From: Paracoccaceae bacterium
GTDB lineage: Bacteria > Pseudomonadota > Alphaproteobacteria > Rhodobacterales > Rhodobacteraceae
NCBI GenBank assembly: GCA_026419405.1
Contig: JANZZL010000065.1
Coordinates: 1 to 64,000, forward strand
DNA: 64,000 bases
Reading direction: 5' to 3'
Below are positions 16,441-25,621 of this stretch, piece after piece. A model generated the notes under the pieces. That model saw only the letters and a list, made by a program, of their open reading frames with translations, was not told the origin of the DNA and did no database searches. The position numbers and the translations under genes are program-made. Each line of letters starts with the position of its first letter. The stretch's first letter is position 1.

Positions 16441-16455
16441 GTTCGCACTTCGTTC
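16441..16455. promoter_or_regulatory. Perfect LexA (SOS) box upstream of uvrD
   Basis: GTTC-GCACTTC-GTTC is an exact match to the alphaproteobacterial LexA site GTTC-N7-GTTC. It lies 42 bases before the uvrD start (minus strand) and 76 bases before the membrane-protein gene (plus strand), so it could control either. Confidence 0.85.
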
Positions 16456-16530
16456 GCGGCCGGTCCCTGCGGCCTTGCCATGCCGCGGGCGACGGCGGAT
16501 GCTGTGGCGGTCCGGCCGGAGGGGATGACG

Positions 16531-17076
16531 ATGGGCGATCTGGTTCAGGGCCTGCTCAAGGGCCTCCTGGTCGTGGCGATCCTGACGCTGATCGCCTGGC
16601 TCATGTCCCGCGCCCGGCCGGCCGAGACCGGGCCGGCGGGCGGGCGCATCCGCCCCAACCGCGCGCTGATCGCGGTGCTCAGCCTCGGCGCGCTCGGCAT
16701 CGCGGGGCTTGCGCTGACCGCGGCGGCGCGCTGGAACGGCGGCGCCCCGGCGCTGCTCGTCGGCGGCGGGTTCCTGGCCCTGGGGGCGCTGGTCGCCACG
16801 TCGCTGACCACCGCCTACGACGTCACCTGGACGGCGGAGTCGGTGACCGGCCCGGCCACGCACGGCGTCTGGCCCTTCGGGCCACGCCGCGACACGGTGC
16901 GCTTTGCCGACATCGCCGAGGCCGGACAGACCTGGACCGGCTCGCTCTACGTGCGCGACGGCGCGGGCCGGCGGGTGATGTGGAACTACGCCTACGGCGG
17001 CTACACCGCGCTGATGGCGGCGATCGAACGGGCGCGGCCGGACATGTTCGGCCCCGGCGCGGAGCCGGACGGCTGA
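16531..17076 (+). CDS. Small membrane protein of unknown function
   Basis: I do not recognise a family. The 181-residue product has three hydrophobic segments at about 8-25, 45-65 and 72-93 and a soluble C-terminal half rich in beta-like stretches (TAYDVTWTAESVTGP, then a WPFGPRRDTVRFADI block), which might resemble the PH-like domains of other small membrane proteins. The ATG at 16531 has GGAGG at the right distance; the ATG at 16525 touches it. It is divergent from uvrD and shares its intergenic region with the LexA box, so an SOS link is possible. Confidence 0.7.
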   Translation: MGDLVQGLLKGLLVVAILTLIAWLMSRARPAETGPAGGRIRPNRALIAVLSLGALGIAGLALTAAARWNGGAPALLVGGGFLALGALVATSLTTAYDVTWTAESVTGPATHGVWPFGPRRDTVRFADIAEAGQTWTGSLYVRDGAGRRVMWNYAYGGYTALMAAIERARPDMFGPGAEPDG

Positions 17077-17115
17077 GCCTTCCCCGCGGCGCGGCTTGCG
17101 GCTAACGCTGGCGGC

Positions 17116-18261
17116 ATGGACCTCGACCTGCGCTACCCGGCCGTCTCCGACCTCCGCGAGAGGGCGCGGCGGCGCATCCCGCACTTCGCCTTCGAGTATC
17201 TCGACAGCGGCACCGGGGCCGAGCTTCAGGTGCGCCGCAACCGCGAGGCGCTGGATGCGGTGTGGTTCCTGCCCTCGGCGCTGCCGGGCCGGGTGGACCC
17301 CGACTTCAGGACGACCTTCCTCGGGCAGGACTGGGACCGGCCGTTCGGCATCGCGCCGCTCGGCATGTCGGGGCTGATGTGGCCCGGCGCCGAGGCGCTG
17401 CTGGCGCGGCACGCCGCACAGGCGCGCATCCCCTACTGCCTGTCCACCGTGGCCACGCGGCTGCCCGAGGAGATCGGGCCGCTCGCCCAGGGCACGGGCT
17501 GGTTCCAGCTCTACGTGCCGGCCCGCGGCGACATCCTGCGCGACATCCTGCGCCGGGCGCGGGAGAGCGGCTTTTCCAAGCTCGTGCTCACCGTGGACGT
17601 GCCCGACGACAGCCGGCGCGAGCGCCAGCGGCGGGCGAACCTCACCCTGCCGCCGAAGGTGACGCCGCGGATGGTCTGGGAGATGCTGCGCCACCCTGCC
17701 TGGTCGCTCGGCACCGCGCGGTTCGGCCGCCCGCGGCTGCGGCTGGCCGAGAGCTACGTCGCGAGCCGCAAGAGCCGGTCCTCGCTCGCGCACGCCGGCC
17801 ACGTCATCCGCGGCACGCCCGACTGGGACACGCTGAGGGAGATCCGCGACCTCTGGTCGGGCGACCTGATCCTGAAGGGCGTGATGGACCCCGAGGTGGC
17901 GGTGCGGCTGCGCGCCCACGGCGCCGACGCGATCTGGGTCTCGAACCACGGCGGACGGCAGCTCGAGGCCGCGCCGGCGGCGATCACGATGCTGCCGAAG
18001 GTGCGCGCGGCACTGGGGCCGGAGGTGCCGGTGCTGTTCGACAGCGGGGTGTCGAGCGGCATGGACGTGCTGCGGGCGCTGGCGCTCGGCGCCGACTTCG
18101 TGATGCTGGGCCGCGCCTGGCACTATGCGGTCGCGGCACTCGGCGCGAAGGGGCCGGGGCACCTGCACCACATCCTGACCGAGGACATGCGGCTCAACAT
18201 GGCGCAGGTCGGCGCGCACCGGATCGCGGACCTTGCCGCCCGTCTCTGCCCGCCCCTCTGA
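17116..18261 (+). CDS. lldD: FMN-dependent alpha-hydroxy-acid dehydrogenase (L-lactate dehydrogenase type)
   Basis: A 381-residue TIM-barrel flavoenzyme that oxidises L-lactate or another 2-hydroxy acid. The family signature SNHGGRQLEAAP near 276-287 contains the active-site histidine (His278). LTVDVPDDSRRERQRRAN, the FMN-binding LKGVMDPEVA and the FDSGVSSGMDVLRAL phosphate site are also present. The N-terminal segment is shortened but starts with the usual DLRERARRRIP. It stands alone, 40 bases after the membrane-protein gene. LldD, glycolate oxidase-like and mandelate dehydrogenase members cannot be separated by eye. Confidence 0.85.
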   Translation: MDLDLRYPAVSDLRERARRRIPHFAFEYLDSGTGAELQVRRNREALDAVWFLPSALPGRVDPDFRTTFLGQDWDRPFGIAPLGMSGLMWPGAEALLARHAAQARIPYCLSTVATRLPEEIGPLAQGTGWFQLYVPARGDILRDILRRARESGFSKLVLTVDVPDDSRRERQRRANLTLPPKVTPRMVWEMLRHPAWSLGTARFGRPRLRLAESYVASRKSRSSLAHAGHVIRGTPDWDTLREIRDLWSGDLILKGVMDPEVAVRLRAHGADAIWVSNHGGRQLEAAPAAITMLPKVRAALGPEVPVLFDSGVSSGMDVLRALALGADFVMLGRAWHYAVAALGAKGPGHLHHILTEDMRLNMAQVGAHRIADLAARLCPPL

Positions 18262-18357
18262 GCAGGGTCGGTCGCAAATCCTTCGCACTGCGTCCTTCCG
18301 CCTATTGCGCCGCACCGCAGCATGCCTAGAGTGCCGTCGGGCTCACGGGGGGACGCC

Positions 18358-21300
18358 ATGCCGCACTTCAGGAAGATCCTCATCGCCAACCGGGGCGAGA
18401 TCGCGATCCGCGTGATGCGCGCGGCCAACGAGCTGGGCAAGCGGACGGTCGCCATCTACGCCGAGGAGGACAAGCTTTCGCTGCACCGGTTCAAGGCCGA
18501 CGAGGCCTACCGCGTCGGCGCGGGGCTGGGGCCGGTGCAGGCCTATCTCTCGATTCCCGACATCATCCGCGTGGCGCGCGAGGCGGGCGCCGACGCGATC
18601 CACCCCGGCTACGGCCTGCTTTCCGAGAACCCCGAGTTCGTCGAGGCCTGCAACCGCGCCGGCATCGCCTTCATCGGCCCGACGGCCGAGACCATGCGCA
18701 AGCTGGGCGACAAGGCCTCGGCCCGCAAGGTGGCGATCGCGGCCGGCGTGCCGGTGATTCCGGCGACCGAGGTGCTGGGCGACGACATGGAGGCGATCGC
18801 GCGCGAGGCCGAGGCGATCGGCTATCCCTTGATGCTGAAGGCCTCCTGGGGCGGGGGCGGGCGGGGCATGCGGCCGATCAACCACCCCGGCGAACTGGCC
18901 GAGAAGATCCGCGAGGGACGGCGCGAGGCCGAGGCGGCCTTCGGCAACGGCGAGGGCTACCTCGAGAAGATGATTCCGCGCGCGCGCCACGTCGAGGGGC
19001 AGATCCTCGGCGACAGGCACGGCACGATCTACCACCTGTGGGAGCGCGACTGTTCGGTGCAGCGCCGCAACCAGAAGGTCGTGGAGCGCGCCCCCGCCCC
19101 CTATCTGACGCAGGCGCAGCGCGAGGAGCTCTGCGACCTCGGCGTCAGGATCGCCCGCGCGGTGGGCTACGAATGCGCCGGCACCGTCGAGTTCCTGATG
19201 GACATGGCGACGGGCGCCTTCTACTTCATCGAGGTCAACCCGCGCATCCAGGTCGAGCACACCGTCACCGAGGAGGTGACGGGCATCGACATCGTGCAGG
19301 CGCAGATCCGCATCGCCGAGGGCGCGACGCTGGCCGAGGCGACCGGCGTCGCCTCGCAGGAGGAGGTGAAGCTCAACGGCCACGCGATCCAGTGCCGGAT
19401 CACGACCGAGGACCCGCTCAACAACTTCATCCCCGACTACGGCCGCATCACCGCCTACCGCGGCGCGACCGGCATGGGCATCCGGCTCGACGGCGGCACC
19501 GCCTATTCGGGCGCGGTCATCACCCGCTACTACGACTCGCTGCTCGAGAAGGTGACGGCCTGGGCGCCGACGCCCGAGGGTGCGATCGCGCGGATGGACC
19601 GGGCGCTGAGGGAGTTCCGCATCCGCGGCGTGGCGACCAACATCGCCTTCGTCGAGAACCTGCTGAAGCACCCGAAGTTCCTGTCGAACGAATACCACAC
19701 CCGGTTCATCGACGAGACGCCGGAGCTGTTCAGCTTCCGCAAGCGGCGCGACCGGGCGACGAAGATCCTGACCTACATCGCCGACATCACCGTGAACGGC
19801 CACCCCGAGACGGTTGGCCGCCCGCGCCCCTCGCCCGATGCGCGCCAGCCGCGGCCCCCTGCCCTGCGCGGCGACCCCGCGCCGGGGACCAAGCAGCTCC
19901 TCGAGGAGAAGGGGCCGAAGGCGGTGGCCGACTGGATGCTGGCGCAGACCCGCGTGCTGGTCACCGACACCACGATGCGGGATGCGCACCAGTCGCTCTT
20001 GGCCACGCGGATGCGCTCGATCGACATGATCCGCGTCGCCCCCGCCTATGCGGCCAACCTGCCGGACCTGTTCAGCGTGGAATGCTGGGGCGGGGCGACC
20101 TTCGACGTGGCCTACCGCTTCCTGCAGGAATGCCCCTGGCAGCGGCTGCGCGACCTGCGCGCGCGGATGCCGAACCTGCTCCTGCAGATGCTGCTGCGGG
20201 GCGCGAACGGGGTGGGTTACACCAACTATCCCGACAACGTGGTGCGCTTCTTCGTGAAGCAGGCCGCCGAGACGGGGGTGGACCTGTTCCGCGTGTTCGA
20301 CAGCCTCAACTGGGTGGAGAACATGCGCGTCGCCATGGATGCGGTGCTCGAGTCGGGGCGCATCCTGGAGGGCACGATCTGCTACACCGGCGAGATGCTC
20401 GACCCCGCGCGGTCGAAGTACGACCTGAAATACTACCTGAAGATGGCGCGCGAGCTGGCCGATGCCGGCAGCCACGTCATCGGCCTGAAGGACATGGCGG
20501 GGCTGCTCAAGCCGGCGACCGCGCGGGTGCTCGTGAAGGCGCTGAAGGAGGAGGTGGGGCTGCCGGTGCACCTGCACACCCACGACACCGCCGGCATCGC
20601 CTGCGGCACGATCCTCGCGGCCGCCGAGGCGGGGGTGGACGCGGTCGATGCCGCGATGGATTCGCTGTCGGGCAACACCAGCCAGGCGACGCTGGGCACG
20701 GTGGTCGAATCGCTGCGCTACACCGACCGGCCGACGGGGCTCGACATCGGCGCGATCCGCGAGATCTCGAACTACTGGGAGCAGGTGCGCGCCCACTACG
20801 CGGCCTTCGAGAGCGGCATGCAGTCGCCCGCCTCGGAGGTCTACCTGCACGAGATGCCGGGCGGGCAGTTCACCAACCTCAAGGCGCAGGCGCGCTCGCT
20901 GGGGCTCGAGGAGCGCTGGCACGAGGTGGCCGAGGCCTATGCCGAGGTGAACCGGATGTTCGGCGACATCGTGAAGGTCACCCCCTCGTCGAAGGTGGTG
21001 GGCGACATGGCGCTGATGATGGTGGCGCAGGGGCTGACGCGGGAGGACGTGGAGAACCCCGCGCGCGAGGTGGCCTTCCCCGAGTCGGTCGTGGACATGA
21101 TGCGGGGCAACCTGGGCCAGCCCCCCGGCGGCTGGCCCGAGGCGCTGCAGCGGAAGGTGCTGAAGGGCGAGACGCCGATCACCGACCGCCCCGGCCTGCA
21201 TGCCGAGCCGGTGGACATCGAGGCGACGCGGGCGCGCGTCTCGGCCGAGCTCGAGGGCTTCAGGCTCGACGACGAGGACCTCAACGGCTACCTGATGTAT

Positions 21301-21798
21301 CCCAAGGTCTTCCTCGACTACATGGGCCGCCACCGGATCTACGGCCCGGTGCGCACCCTGCCCACCAAGACCTTCTTCTACGGGATGGAGCCGGGCGAGG
21401 AGATCGAGGCCGAGATCGACCCCGGCAAGACGCTCGTCATCCGGCTCCAGGCCGTGGGCGAGACCGACGATGCCGGCGAGGTCCGGGTGTTCTTCGAGCT
21501 GAACGGACAGCCCCGCGTCGTGCGCGTGCCCAACCGCGCGGTGCAGGCGACCACGGCGCGCCGGCCGAAGGCCGAACCCGGCAACCCCGGCCATGTCGGC
21601 GCGCCGATGCCCGGCGTGGTCTCGACGGTGGCGGTGAAGGAGGGGCAGACGGTCCGCCCCGGCGACATCCTGCTCACCATCGAGGCGATGAAGATGGAGA
21701 CCGGGCTCTATGCCGAGCGCGAGGGCACGGTGAAGGCGATCCATGTCCAGCCGGGCGGGCAGATCGACGCCAAGGACCTGCTGGTGGAGATCGCATGA
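18358..21798 (+). CDS. pyc: Pyruvate carboxylase
   Basis: Biotin enzyme that carboxylates pyruvate to oxaloacetate to refill the TCA cycle. The 1146 residues hold the biotin carboxylase domain (ILIANRGEIAIRV near 7-19, the SWGGGGRGM ATP-grasp loop, EVNPRIQVEHTVTEE), the carboxyltransferase domain (VTDTTMRDAHQSLLATRMR), the tetramerisation region, and a C-terminal biotinyl domain with EAMKME, biotin being attached to Lys1112. The ATG at 18358 was chosen for its GGGGG-type ribosome site and homology; an ATG at 18322 would add 12 non-homologous residues. A GC hairpin starts right after the stop. Confidence 0.97.
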   Translation: MPHFRKILIANRGEIAIRVMRAANELGKRTVAIYAEEDKLSLHRFKADEAYRVGAGLGPVQAYLSIPDIIRVAREAGADAIHPGYGLLSENPEFVEACNRAGIAFIGPTAETMRKLGDKASARKVAIAAGVPVIPATEVLGDDMEAIAREAEAIGYPLMLKASWGGGGRGMRPINHPGELAEKIREGRREAEAAFGNGEGYLEKMIPRARHVEGQILGDRHGTIYHLWERDCSVQRRNQKVVERAPAPYLTQAQREELCDLGVRIARAVGYECAGTVEFLMDMATGAFYFIEVNPRIQVEHTVTEEVTGIDIVQAQIRIAEGATLAEATGVASQEEVKLNGHAIQCRITTEDPLNNFIPDYGRITAYRGATGMGIRLDGGTAYSGAVITRYYDSLLEKVTAWAPTPEGAIARMDRALREFRIRGVATNIAFVENLLKHPKFLSNEYHTRFIDETPELFSFRKRRDRATKILTYIADITVNGHPETVGRPRPSPDARQPRPPALRGDPAPGTKQLLEEKGPKAVADWMLAQTRVLVTDTTMRDAHQSLLATRMRSIDMIRVAPAYAANLPDLFSVECWGGATFDVAYRFLQECPWQRLRDLRARMPNLLLQMLLRGANGVGYTNYPDNVVRFFVKQAAETGVDLFRVFDSLNWVENMRVAMDAVLESGRILEGTICYTGEMLDPARSKYDLKYYLKMARELADAGSHVIGLKDMAGLLKPATARVLVKALKEEVGLPVHLHTHDTAGIACGTILAAAEAGVDAVDAAMDSLSGNTSQATLGTVVESLRYTDRPTGLDIGAIREISNYWEQVRAHYAAFESGMQSPASEVYLHEMPGGQFTNLKAQARSLGLEERWHEVAEAYAEVNRMFGDIVKVTPSSKVVGDMALMMVAQGLTREDVENPAREVAFPESVVDMMRGNLGQPPGGWPEALQRKVLKGETPITDRPGLHAEPVDIEATRARVSAELEGFRLDDEDLNGYLMYPKVFLDYMGRHRIYGPVRTLPTKTFFYGMEPGEEIEAEIDPGKTLVIRLQAVGETDDAGEVRVFFELNGQPRVVRVPNRAVQATTARRPKAEPGNPGHVGAPMPGVVSTVAVKEGQTVRPGDILLTIEAMKMETGLYAEREGTVKAIHVQPGGQIDAKDLLVEIA

Positions 21799-21820
21799 GG
21801 GCGGCGCCCGCGCGCCGCCC
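21799..21820. terminator. GC hairpin after pyc
   Basis: GGGCGGCG pairs perfectly with CGCCGCCC over a six-base loop, starting with the base after the pyc stop. It lies between convergent genes and may act in both directions, although there is no T-run. Confidence 0.5.
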
Positions 21821-21874
21821 GGCGCGAAGGGCCGCCACCGGCCGCGGCGGCCCCGGAGCGACGGTCCGGTCCGG

Positions 21875-22117
21875 TCAGGTCGGGATGTTGCCCGCCTCCT
21901 GCGCCGCCTTCAGCTCGTCGGCATCGAGCTGGCCGTCGCCGTTGGTGTCGGCGGCCTTGAAGGTCTCCTCGGTCAGATCGGGGAACGCGGCCTTCAGCTC
22001 CTCGTAGGAGTAGGTGCCGTTGCCGTCGGTGTCGGTGATGGCAGTCTCGGCCTGCGCCTGAGTCACGGCAAGCGCAGAGACGGTGCCCAGGGCCAGAAGG
22101 ATCTTCTTCATCGTCAT
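21875..22117 (-). CDS. Secreted EF-hand calcium-binding protein
   Basis: An 80-residue protein with a signal peptide (about residues 1-23, ending TQAQA). Two EF-hand loops follow: DTDGNGTYSYEE (about 29-40) and DTNGDGQLDADE (about 57-68), with aspartates and glycines in the canonical positions. It is probably a periplasmic calcium-binding protein; its partner is not known. A second ATG at 22111 would shorten the signal peptide by two residues. The 5' leader contains two small hairpins. Confidence 0.85.
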   Translation of the reverse strand: MTMKKILLALGTVSALAVTQAQAETAITDTDGNGTYSYEELKAAFPDLTEETFKAADTNGDGQLDADELKAAQEAGNIPT

Positions 22118-22336
22118 CTCCGGTTGCAGTGCGTCGCGGCCTTCCGGCCGCGGGCGGAGGCCCCATGCCTCCGCGGCGGCGATGTATTGAAGACGTTTCC
22201 GGATTCCAGATCCCGGCGGGCGGCGGGACGGCCGGACTCACGGCGATTTGAAAGGCCGCGGACGGGCTCGGCCCCTTCCGCCCGGCCGCCCGCGCCGGGG
22301 CGGCGACCGGGCGCCGGGTCCGGCGGAGGCCGGCCG

Positions 22337-23038
22337 TCAGCCGCCGGGCGCGGGGGCGAAGCGCCTGCCCTTTGCCATGCGCAGCCGGAGCTTGCGGAGG
22401 AGCGAGCGGTGGCGCTGGTCCTCGGTCGGGCCCGAGCGGTTCAGCAGCGCGTCGCTGCCGTGGCGCAGCCCGTTGGTGAAGCCGTCGAAGCCGTCGATGA
22501 TCCGGCGGGGATGGAGCGCAAGCGCCGCCTCGTCCCGCAGGAACACGGCGATGAAGTCGTTCCAGCCGTCGTTCTCCTGGCGGCCGGTGAAGGATTCGAG
22601 GCACAGCGTCCGGTAGCCGGAGCGCCGGCCCCAGGTCTCCAGCGCCCGCCCGGCATCGGGGTAGAAGCGCCAGCAGTCCACCGGATAGCGGTGGAACGCG
22701 CCGTTCGAGGGCACGTTCATGTAGAGCAGGCCCGCCGGCTTCAGGACGCGCAGCACCTCGAGGAAGACGAGCCAGAAGAGCTCGGCATGCTCGAAGACCG
22801 AGGAACTCACGCAGGCATCGAAGGAGGCATCGGGGAACGGGAGCGCGTAGGGATCGGTGAGAACCACATCGACGCCCCGCCCGGGCGTGAAGTCAACGCC
22901 GACATACTCGGTCCCCCCGGGGGCCACCTCGCGCAGCGAGCCGTTGATGTCCTGCGCGCCGAGGTCGAGGACACGGCCGCCCCCCGGAAGGTAGGTGTCG
23001 AAGAAGAGCTTGCCGTGCTTCATTGCCGTGTAGTGCAT
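22337..23038 (-). CDS. Class I SAM-dependent methyltransferase
   Basis: A 233-residue methyltransferase of the Methyltransf_11 kind. Motif I is RVLDLGAQD near 22-30; VDFTPGRGVDVV forms motif II, and LPFPDASFDACVSSSVFEHAE carries the region after it. The C-terminal part (CLESFTGRQENDGWNDF) resembles methyltransferases found beside glycan or lipopolysaccharide genes, but the neighbours here give no pathway. ATG at 23038 was preferred over GTG at 23047; ATG at 23023 is also possible. The substrate is unknown. Confidence 0.72.
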   Translation of the reverse strand: MHYTAMKHGKLFFDTYLPGGGRVLDLGAQDINGSLREVAPGGTEYVGVDFTPGRGVDVVLTDPYALPFPDASFDACVSSSVFEHAELFWLVFLEVLRVLKPAGLLYMNVPSNGAFHRYPVDCWRFYPDAGRALETWGRRSGYRTLCLESFTGRQENDGWNDFIAVFLRDEAALALHPRRIIDGFDGFTNGLRHGSDALLNRSGPTEDQRHRSLLRKLRLRMAKGRRFAPAPGG

Positions 23039-23184
23039 CGTCGCCACTCGCGCCCGCTGCGGCGCGATATTGACGGCGCCTTGCGCAGACGTCCAGCCGC
23101 ATGCCGCGCCTCGGGGCCGGGCCCTTCCCTTCGACGCGCCTCCGGATAGTGTGGGCGGACGCCCCGAGCCAGTGAGTCCCGCCC

Positions 23185-23991
23185 GTGCAGAAGATTCTCG
23201 TGATGACCGACATCCACATCGTCGAGGCGGGCCGGACGATCATCGGGCTCGACCCGCTGGCACGGTTCCGCGCCGCGCTCGACCACGCGCTCGCCCGCCA
23301 CCCCGATGCGGCGGCGCTGGTGCTGATGGGCGACCTGACCCATCACGGCACGCCGGCGCAGTATGCCCGCCTCGCCGGCGTGCTCGCGGGCCTGCCCGTG
23401 CCGCTGCTGCCGATGCTCGGCAACCACGACCGGCGCGAGGCGTTCCTGGCCGCCTTCCCGCAGGCGCCGCGGACGGCGGAGGGGCACGTGCAGGCAGTGC
23501 TCGACCTTCCCCATCACCGGCTGGTGACGCTCGACACGCTCGACGGGCCGCCCTACCCGCCCGACCACCATGCCGGGCGGCTCTGCGCCGCGCGGACGGC
23601 CTGGCTCGAGGCGGCGCTCGCGGGCGCGGGCGGGCGGCGGGGTCTGGTCTTCGCCCACCACCCGCCCCATCCGACCGGGATTCCGGGGATGGACGCGATC
23701 CCGCTCGCCGACGGAGACGCGCTGCTGGCGCTTCTTTCCCGGCACGGCGCGCATCTCTTCTGCGGGCACGTCCACCGCACGATCTCGGGCAGCACCGCAG
23801 GCGTGCCCTGGACGATGTTCAAGTCCACCTGCCACCAGGGCCCGCTCGACCTCGTGACGCCCGATTCCTCGCTCGCCATCGACGAGCCGGGGGCCTACGG
23901 CGTGATCCTGCTGCCGCCCGGCGCGGTCATCGCGCATTCCGAGGACGTGCTGCCCGCGGCCGAGATCCGGCGCGACCGGGCGGAGGGCTGA
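23185..23991 (+). CDS. Calcineurin-like metallophosphoesterase (CpdA/GpdQ type)
   Basis: A 268-residue cytosolic phosphodiesterase. The dinuclear metal ligands are all seen: D9-x-H11 in MTDIH, Asp50 in GDLT, GNHD at 79-82, His158 in FAHHPPH and GHVH at 194-197. This layout fits cyclic-nucleotide or glycerophosphodiester phosphodiesterases (CpdA/GpdQ); the sequence does not decide between 3',5'-cAMP and other phosphodiesters. It starts with GTG. tRNA-Gly follows in the same direction. Confidence 0.85.
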   Translation: MQKILVMTDIHIVEAGRTIIGLDPLARFRAALDHALARHPDAAALVLMGDLTHHGTPAQYARLAGVLAGLPVPLLPMLGNHDRREAFLAAFPQAPRTAEGHVQAVLDLPHHRLVTLDTLDGPPYPPDHHAGRLCAARTAWLEAALAGAGGRRGLVFAHHPPHPTGIPGMDAIPLADGDALLALLSRHGAHLFCGHVHRTISGSTAGVPWTMFKSTCHQGPLDLVTPDSSLAIDEPGAYGVILLPPGAVIAHSEDVLPAAEIRRDRAEG

Positions 23992-24079
23992 GGGTGTGGC
24001 GAAAATTCCCGCCGGCGACCCCATTTCCCCCCTTGCGGGCCCCCGGCCGGGTTTGTAAATGACCGCCTGTCCAACCGGC

Positions 24080-24154
24080 GCGGGCGTAGCTCAGGGGTAG
24101 AGCATTACCTTGCCAAGGTAAGGGTCGTGAGTTCGAATCTCATCGCCCGCTCCA
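24080..24154 (+). tRNA. tRNA-Gly (GCC)
   Basis: A 75-base cloverleaf with acceptor GCGGGCG/CGCCCGC, D-stem GCTC/GAGC, anticodon stem TTACC/GGTAA with loop TTGCCAA (anticodon GCC), T-stem GTGAG/CTCAT with loop TTCGAAT, discriminator T and encoded CCA. Confidence 0.97.
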
Positions 24155-24179
24155 GTTGGGACACTGCTGGGTGAAGCGT

Positions 24180-24205
24180 GAATGGCGCCCCTCGGGGCGC
24201 CATTC
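24180..24205. terminator. Perfect hairpin downstream of tRNA-Gly
   Basis: GAATGGCGCCCC and GGGGCGCCATTC form a perfect 12-bp inverted repeat around TC, 25 bases after the tRNA. It could end the tRNA transcript, but no T-run follows. Confidence 0.5.
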
Positions 24206-24673
24206 GCTTGCACGGGGAGCCGGGCGCGCCGTGCGGGCGCCGTGCAGGCACCCCGGCGCCTGGCGCAGGCTGGTCCGGCGCGGCCCGAGGTCTCTGCCGG
24301 GCGGACGCCCGGGAGCTCCCGGCGGGACCCCAGGGCGCGCCTTGTCCCCTCGAGGGGCCTCCGAGAGGCGAGCGTGGGCCCCCGGTCCGTGCCCGGCCCC
24401 GGGCGGGCGCGAGATGGAGCCGGCGCCGCGAGGTCACCGGAGAGACAGGGGCCTGGGCGCGAACGGGGATGCGCGGCTGTGCGGGCGCAACCGGGCGCGC
24501 GCCCGCCGCCTGACCCGCTTCGGCCTGCGGTGCAGGCAGGGGCGTCCGATGCGCCTGACCGGAGGTTGACGGGCCGGGGGGCCTGTCCGGCGCCCGCCCG
24601 GCCGTGCGTGAGGGTTTCGCAGGGCGGGGAAGCACACCCGCCCCGGATCCGGTGAGGCGGGATGTCCCTGCGG
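24206..24673. other. Gene-free GC-rich block after tRNA-Gly
   Basis: About 470 bases hold no recognisable gene on either strand. Open frames are low-complexity Arg/Pro/Gly-rich products without a plausible start. Many short palindromes occur (for example CCCGGGAGCTCCCGG and CCCCTCGAGGGG). The block separates tRNA-Gly from an accessory-looking group of genes. I found no second copy of the tRNA 3' end that would mark an attachment site. Confidence 0.5.
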
Positions 24674-25573
24674 TCAGTCGCCCTCTCTCCAGCGCAGGGA
24701 CTCGACCAGAAGCCGGAAGGCCGGCGAGGCGTGGCGGCGGTTGGGATAGTAGAGATGGTAGGCCGGCAACGGCGGCGTCCATTCGGCGAGCACCTGGACC
24801 AGCCGACCCTGCCGCAGGTGGTCCTGAACCTGATCCAGCGGCAGATAGGCGAGCCCCATCCCGGCCAGCGTCGCGTCGAGGATCAGCTCGATGGTATTGG
24901 CGACCAATGGCCCCCCGATCCGCACCCGCGTCTCGCGCCCGCCGCGCAGGAGCCGCCAGGCGTTCAGCGTATCCGAGGTCGGCAGCCGCAGGTTGATCGC
25001 GCGGTGACCGGCAAGGTCCTCCGGCGTGCGGGGCGCGGGATGCCGGTCGAAATAGCCGGGCGCCGCGACGATCGCCATCGGAAGATCGCGGCAGAGGCGG
25101 ACCGCGATCATGTCCTTCGCCACATGTTCGCCCAGGCGCACGCCGGCGTCGAACCGCTCGGCGACCACGTCGGTCAGGCCATAGTCCACGACCACCTCGA
25201 CCGAGATGTCGGGGTAGTCGGGCAGCAAGCGGGCCAGCGCCGGCATCAGCACCGTCTTGGCCGCGTGTTCGGTGGCGGTGATGCGGATATGGCCGACCGG
25301 CTTGTCACGAAACTCCGACAGTCCCGCGATCTCGGCGTCGAGGTCGTGGAGGAGGGGCGCGATCCGGGCCGCCAGCCTTTCGCCCGCGATCGTGGGCGCG
25401 ACCGAGCGGGTGGTCCGGGTCAGAAGCCGCATGGCGAGCCGCTCTTCCAGCCGCCGCACGATCTGGCTGAGCGCCGACTGGGTGACGCCGAGCCGGCGCG
25501 CGGCGCGGGTGAAGCTGCCCTCTTCCGCCACGACGGCGAAGGCCGCCAGGTCTGCGATGTCTTCGCGGCGCAT
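24674..25573 (-). CDS. LysR family transcriptional regulator
   Basis: A 299-residue LTTR with an N-terminal winged HTH (about 5-62, containing FTRAARRLGVTQSALSQIV) and a type 2 periplasmic-like effector domain. It resembles the large YafC/DsdC-like group. It is divergent from the hydrolase gene at 25686, and three inverted repeats lie in the 112-base spacer, so it most likely controls that gene and itself. The effector is unknown. Lower GC and extra ATs in the spacer differ from surrounding DNA. Confidence 0.9.
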   Translation of the reverse strand: MRREDIADLAAFAVVAEEGSFTRAARRLGVTQSALSQIVRRLEERLAMRLLTRTTRSVAPTIAGERLAARIAPLLHDLDAEIAGLSEFRDKPVGHIRITATEHAAKTVLMPALARLLPDYPDISVEVVVDYGLTDVVAERFDAGVRLGEHVAKDMIAVRLCRDLPMAIVAAPGYFDRHPAPRTPEDLAGHRAINLRLPTSDTLNAWRLLRGGRETRVRIGGPLVANTIELILDATLAGMGLAYLPLDQVQDHLRQGRLVQVLAEWTPPLPAYHLYYPNRRHASPAFRLLVESLRWREGD

Positions 25574-25583
25574 TCATCACCAG

Positions 25584-25598
25584 ATTGATGACTTCAAT
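25584..25598. promoter_or_regulatory. LysR T-N11-A box 1
   Basis: ATTGA-TGACT-TCAAT is a perfect inverted repeat with T-N11-A spacing, 11 bases upstream of the LysR start, suited to autoregulation. Confidence 0.6.
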
Positions 25599-25599
25599 G

Positions 25600-25618
25600 A
25601 GATTATACCGGCTAATCT
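25600..25618. promoter_or_regulatory. LysR T-N11-A box 2
   Basis: AGATTA-TACCGGC-TAATCT is a perfect inverted repeat containing ATTA-N7-TAAT (T-N11-A). It is adjacent to box 1, as in regulatory and activation site pairs of LysR-type promoters. Confidence 0.6.
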
Positions 25619-25621
25619 CTG

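Noticed and set aside
13373-16528. A 1051-codon plus-strand frame antisense to uvrD
   Set aside because: It is a shadow of uvrD and would run through the sRNA terminator; no motif supports it.
24080-24673. tRNA-Gly as an integration site with an attachment repeat
   Set aside because: No second copy of the tRNA 3' end is visible in the window, and no integrase gene is present.
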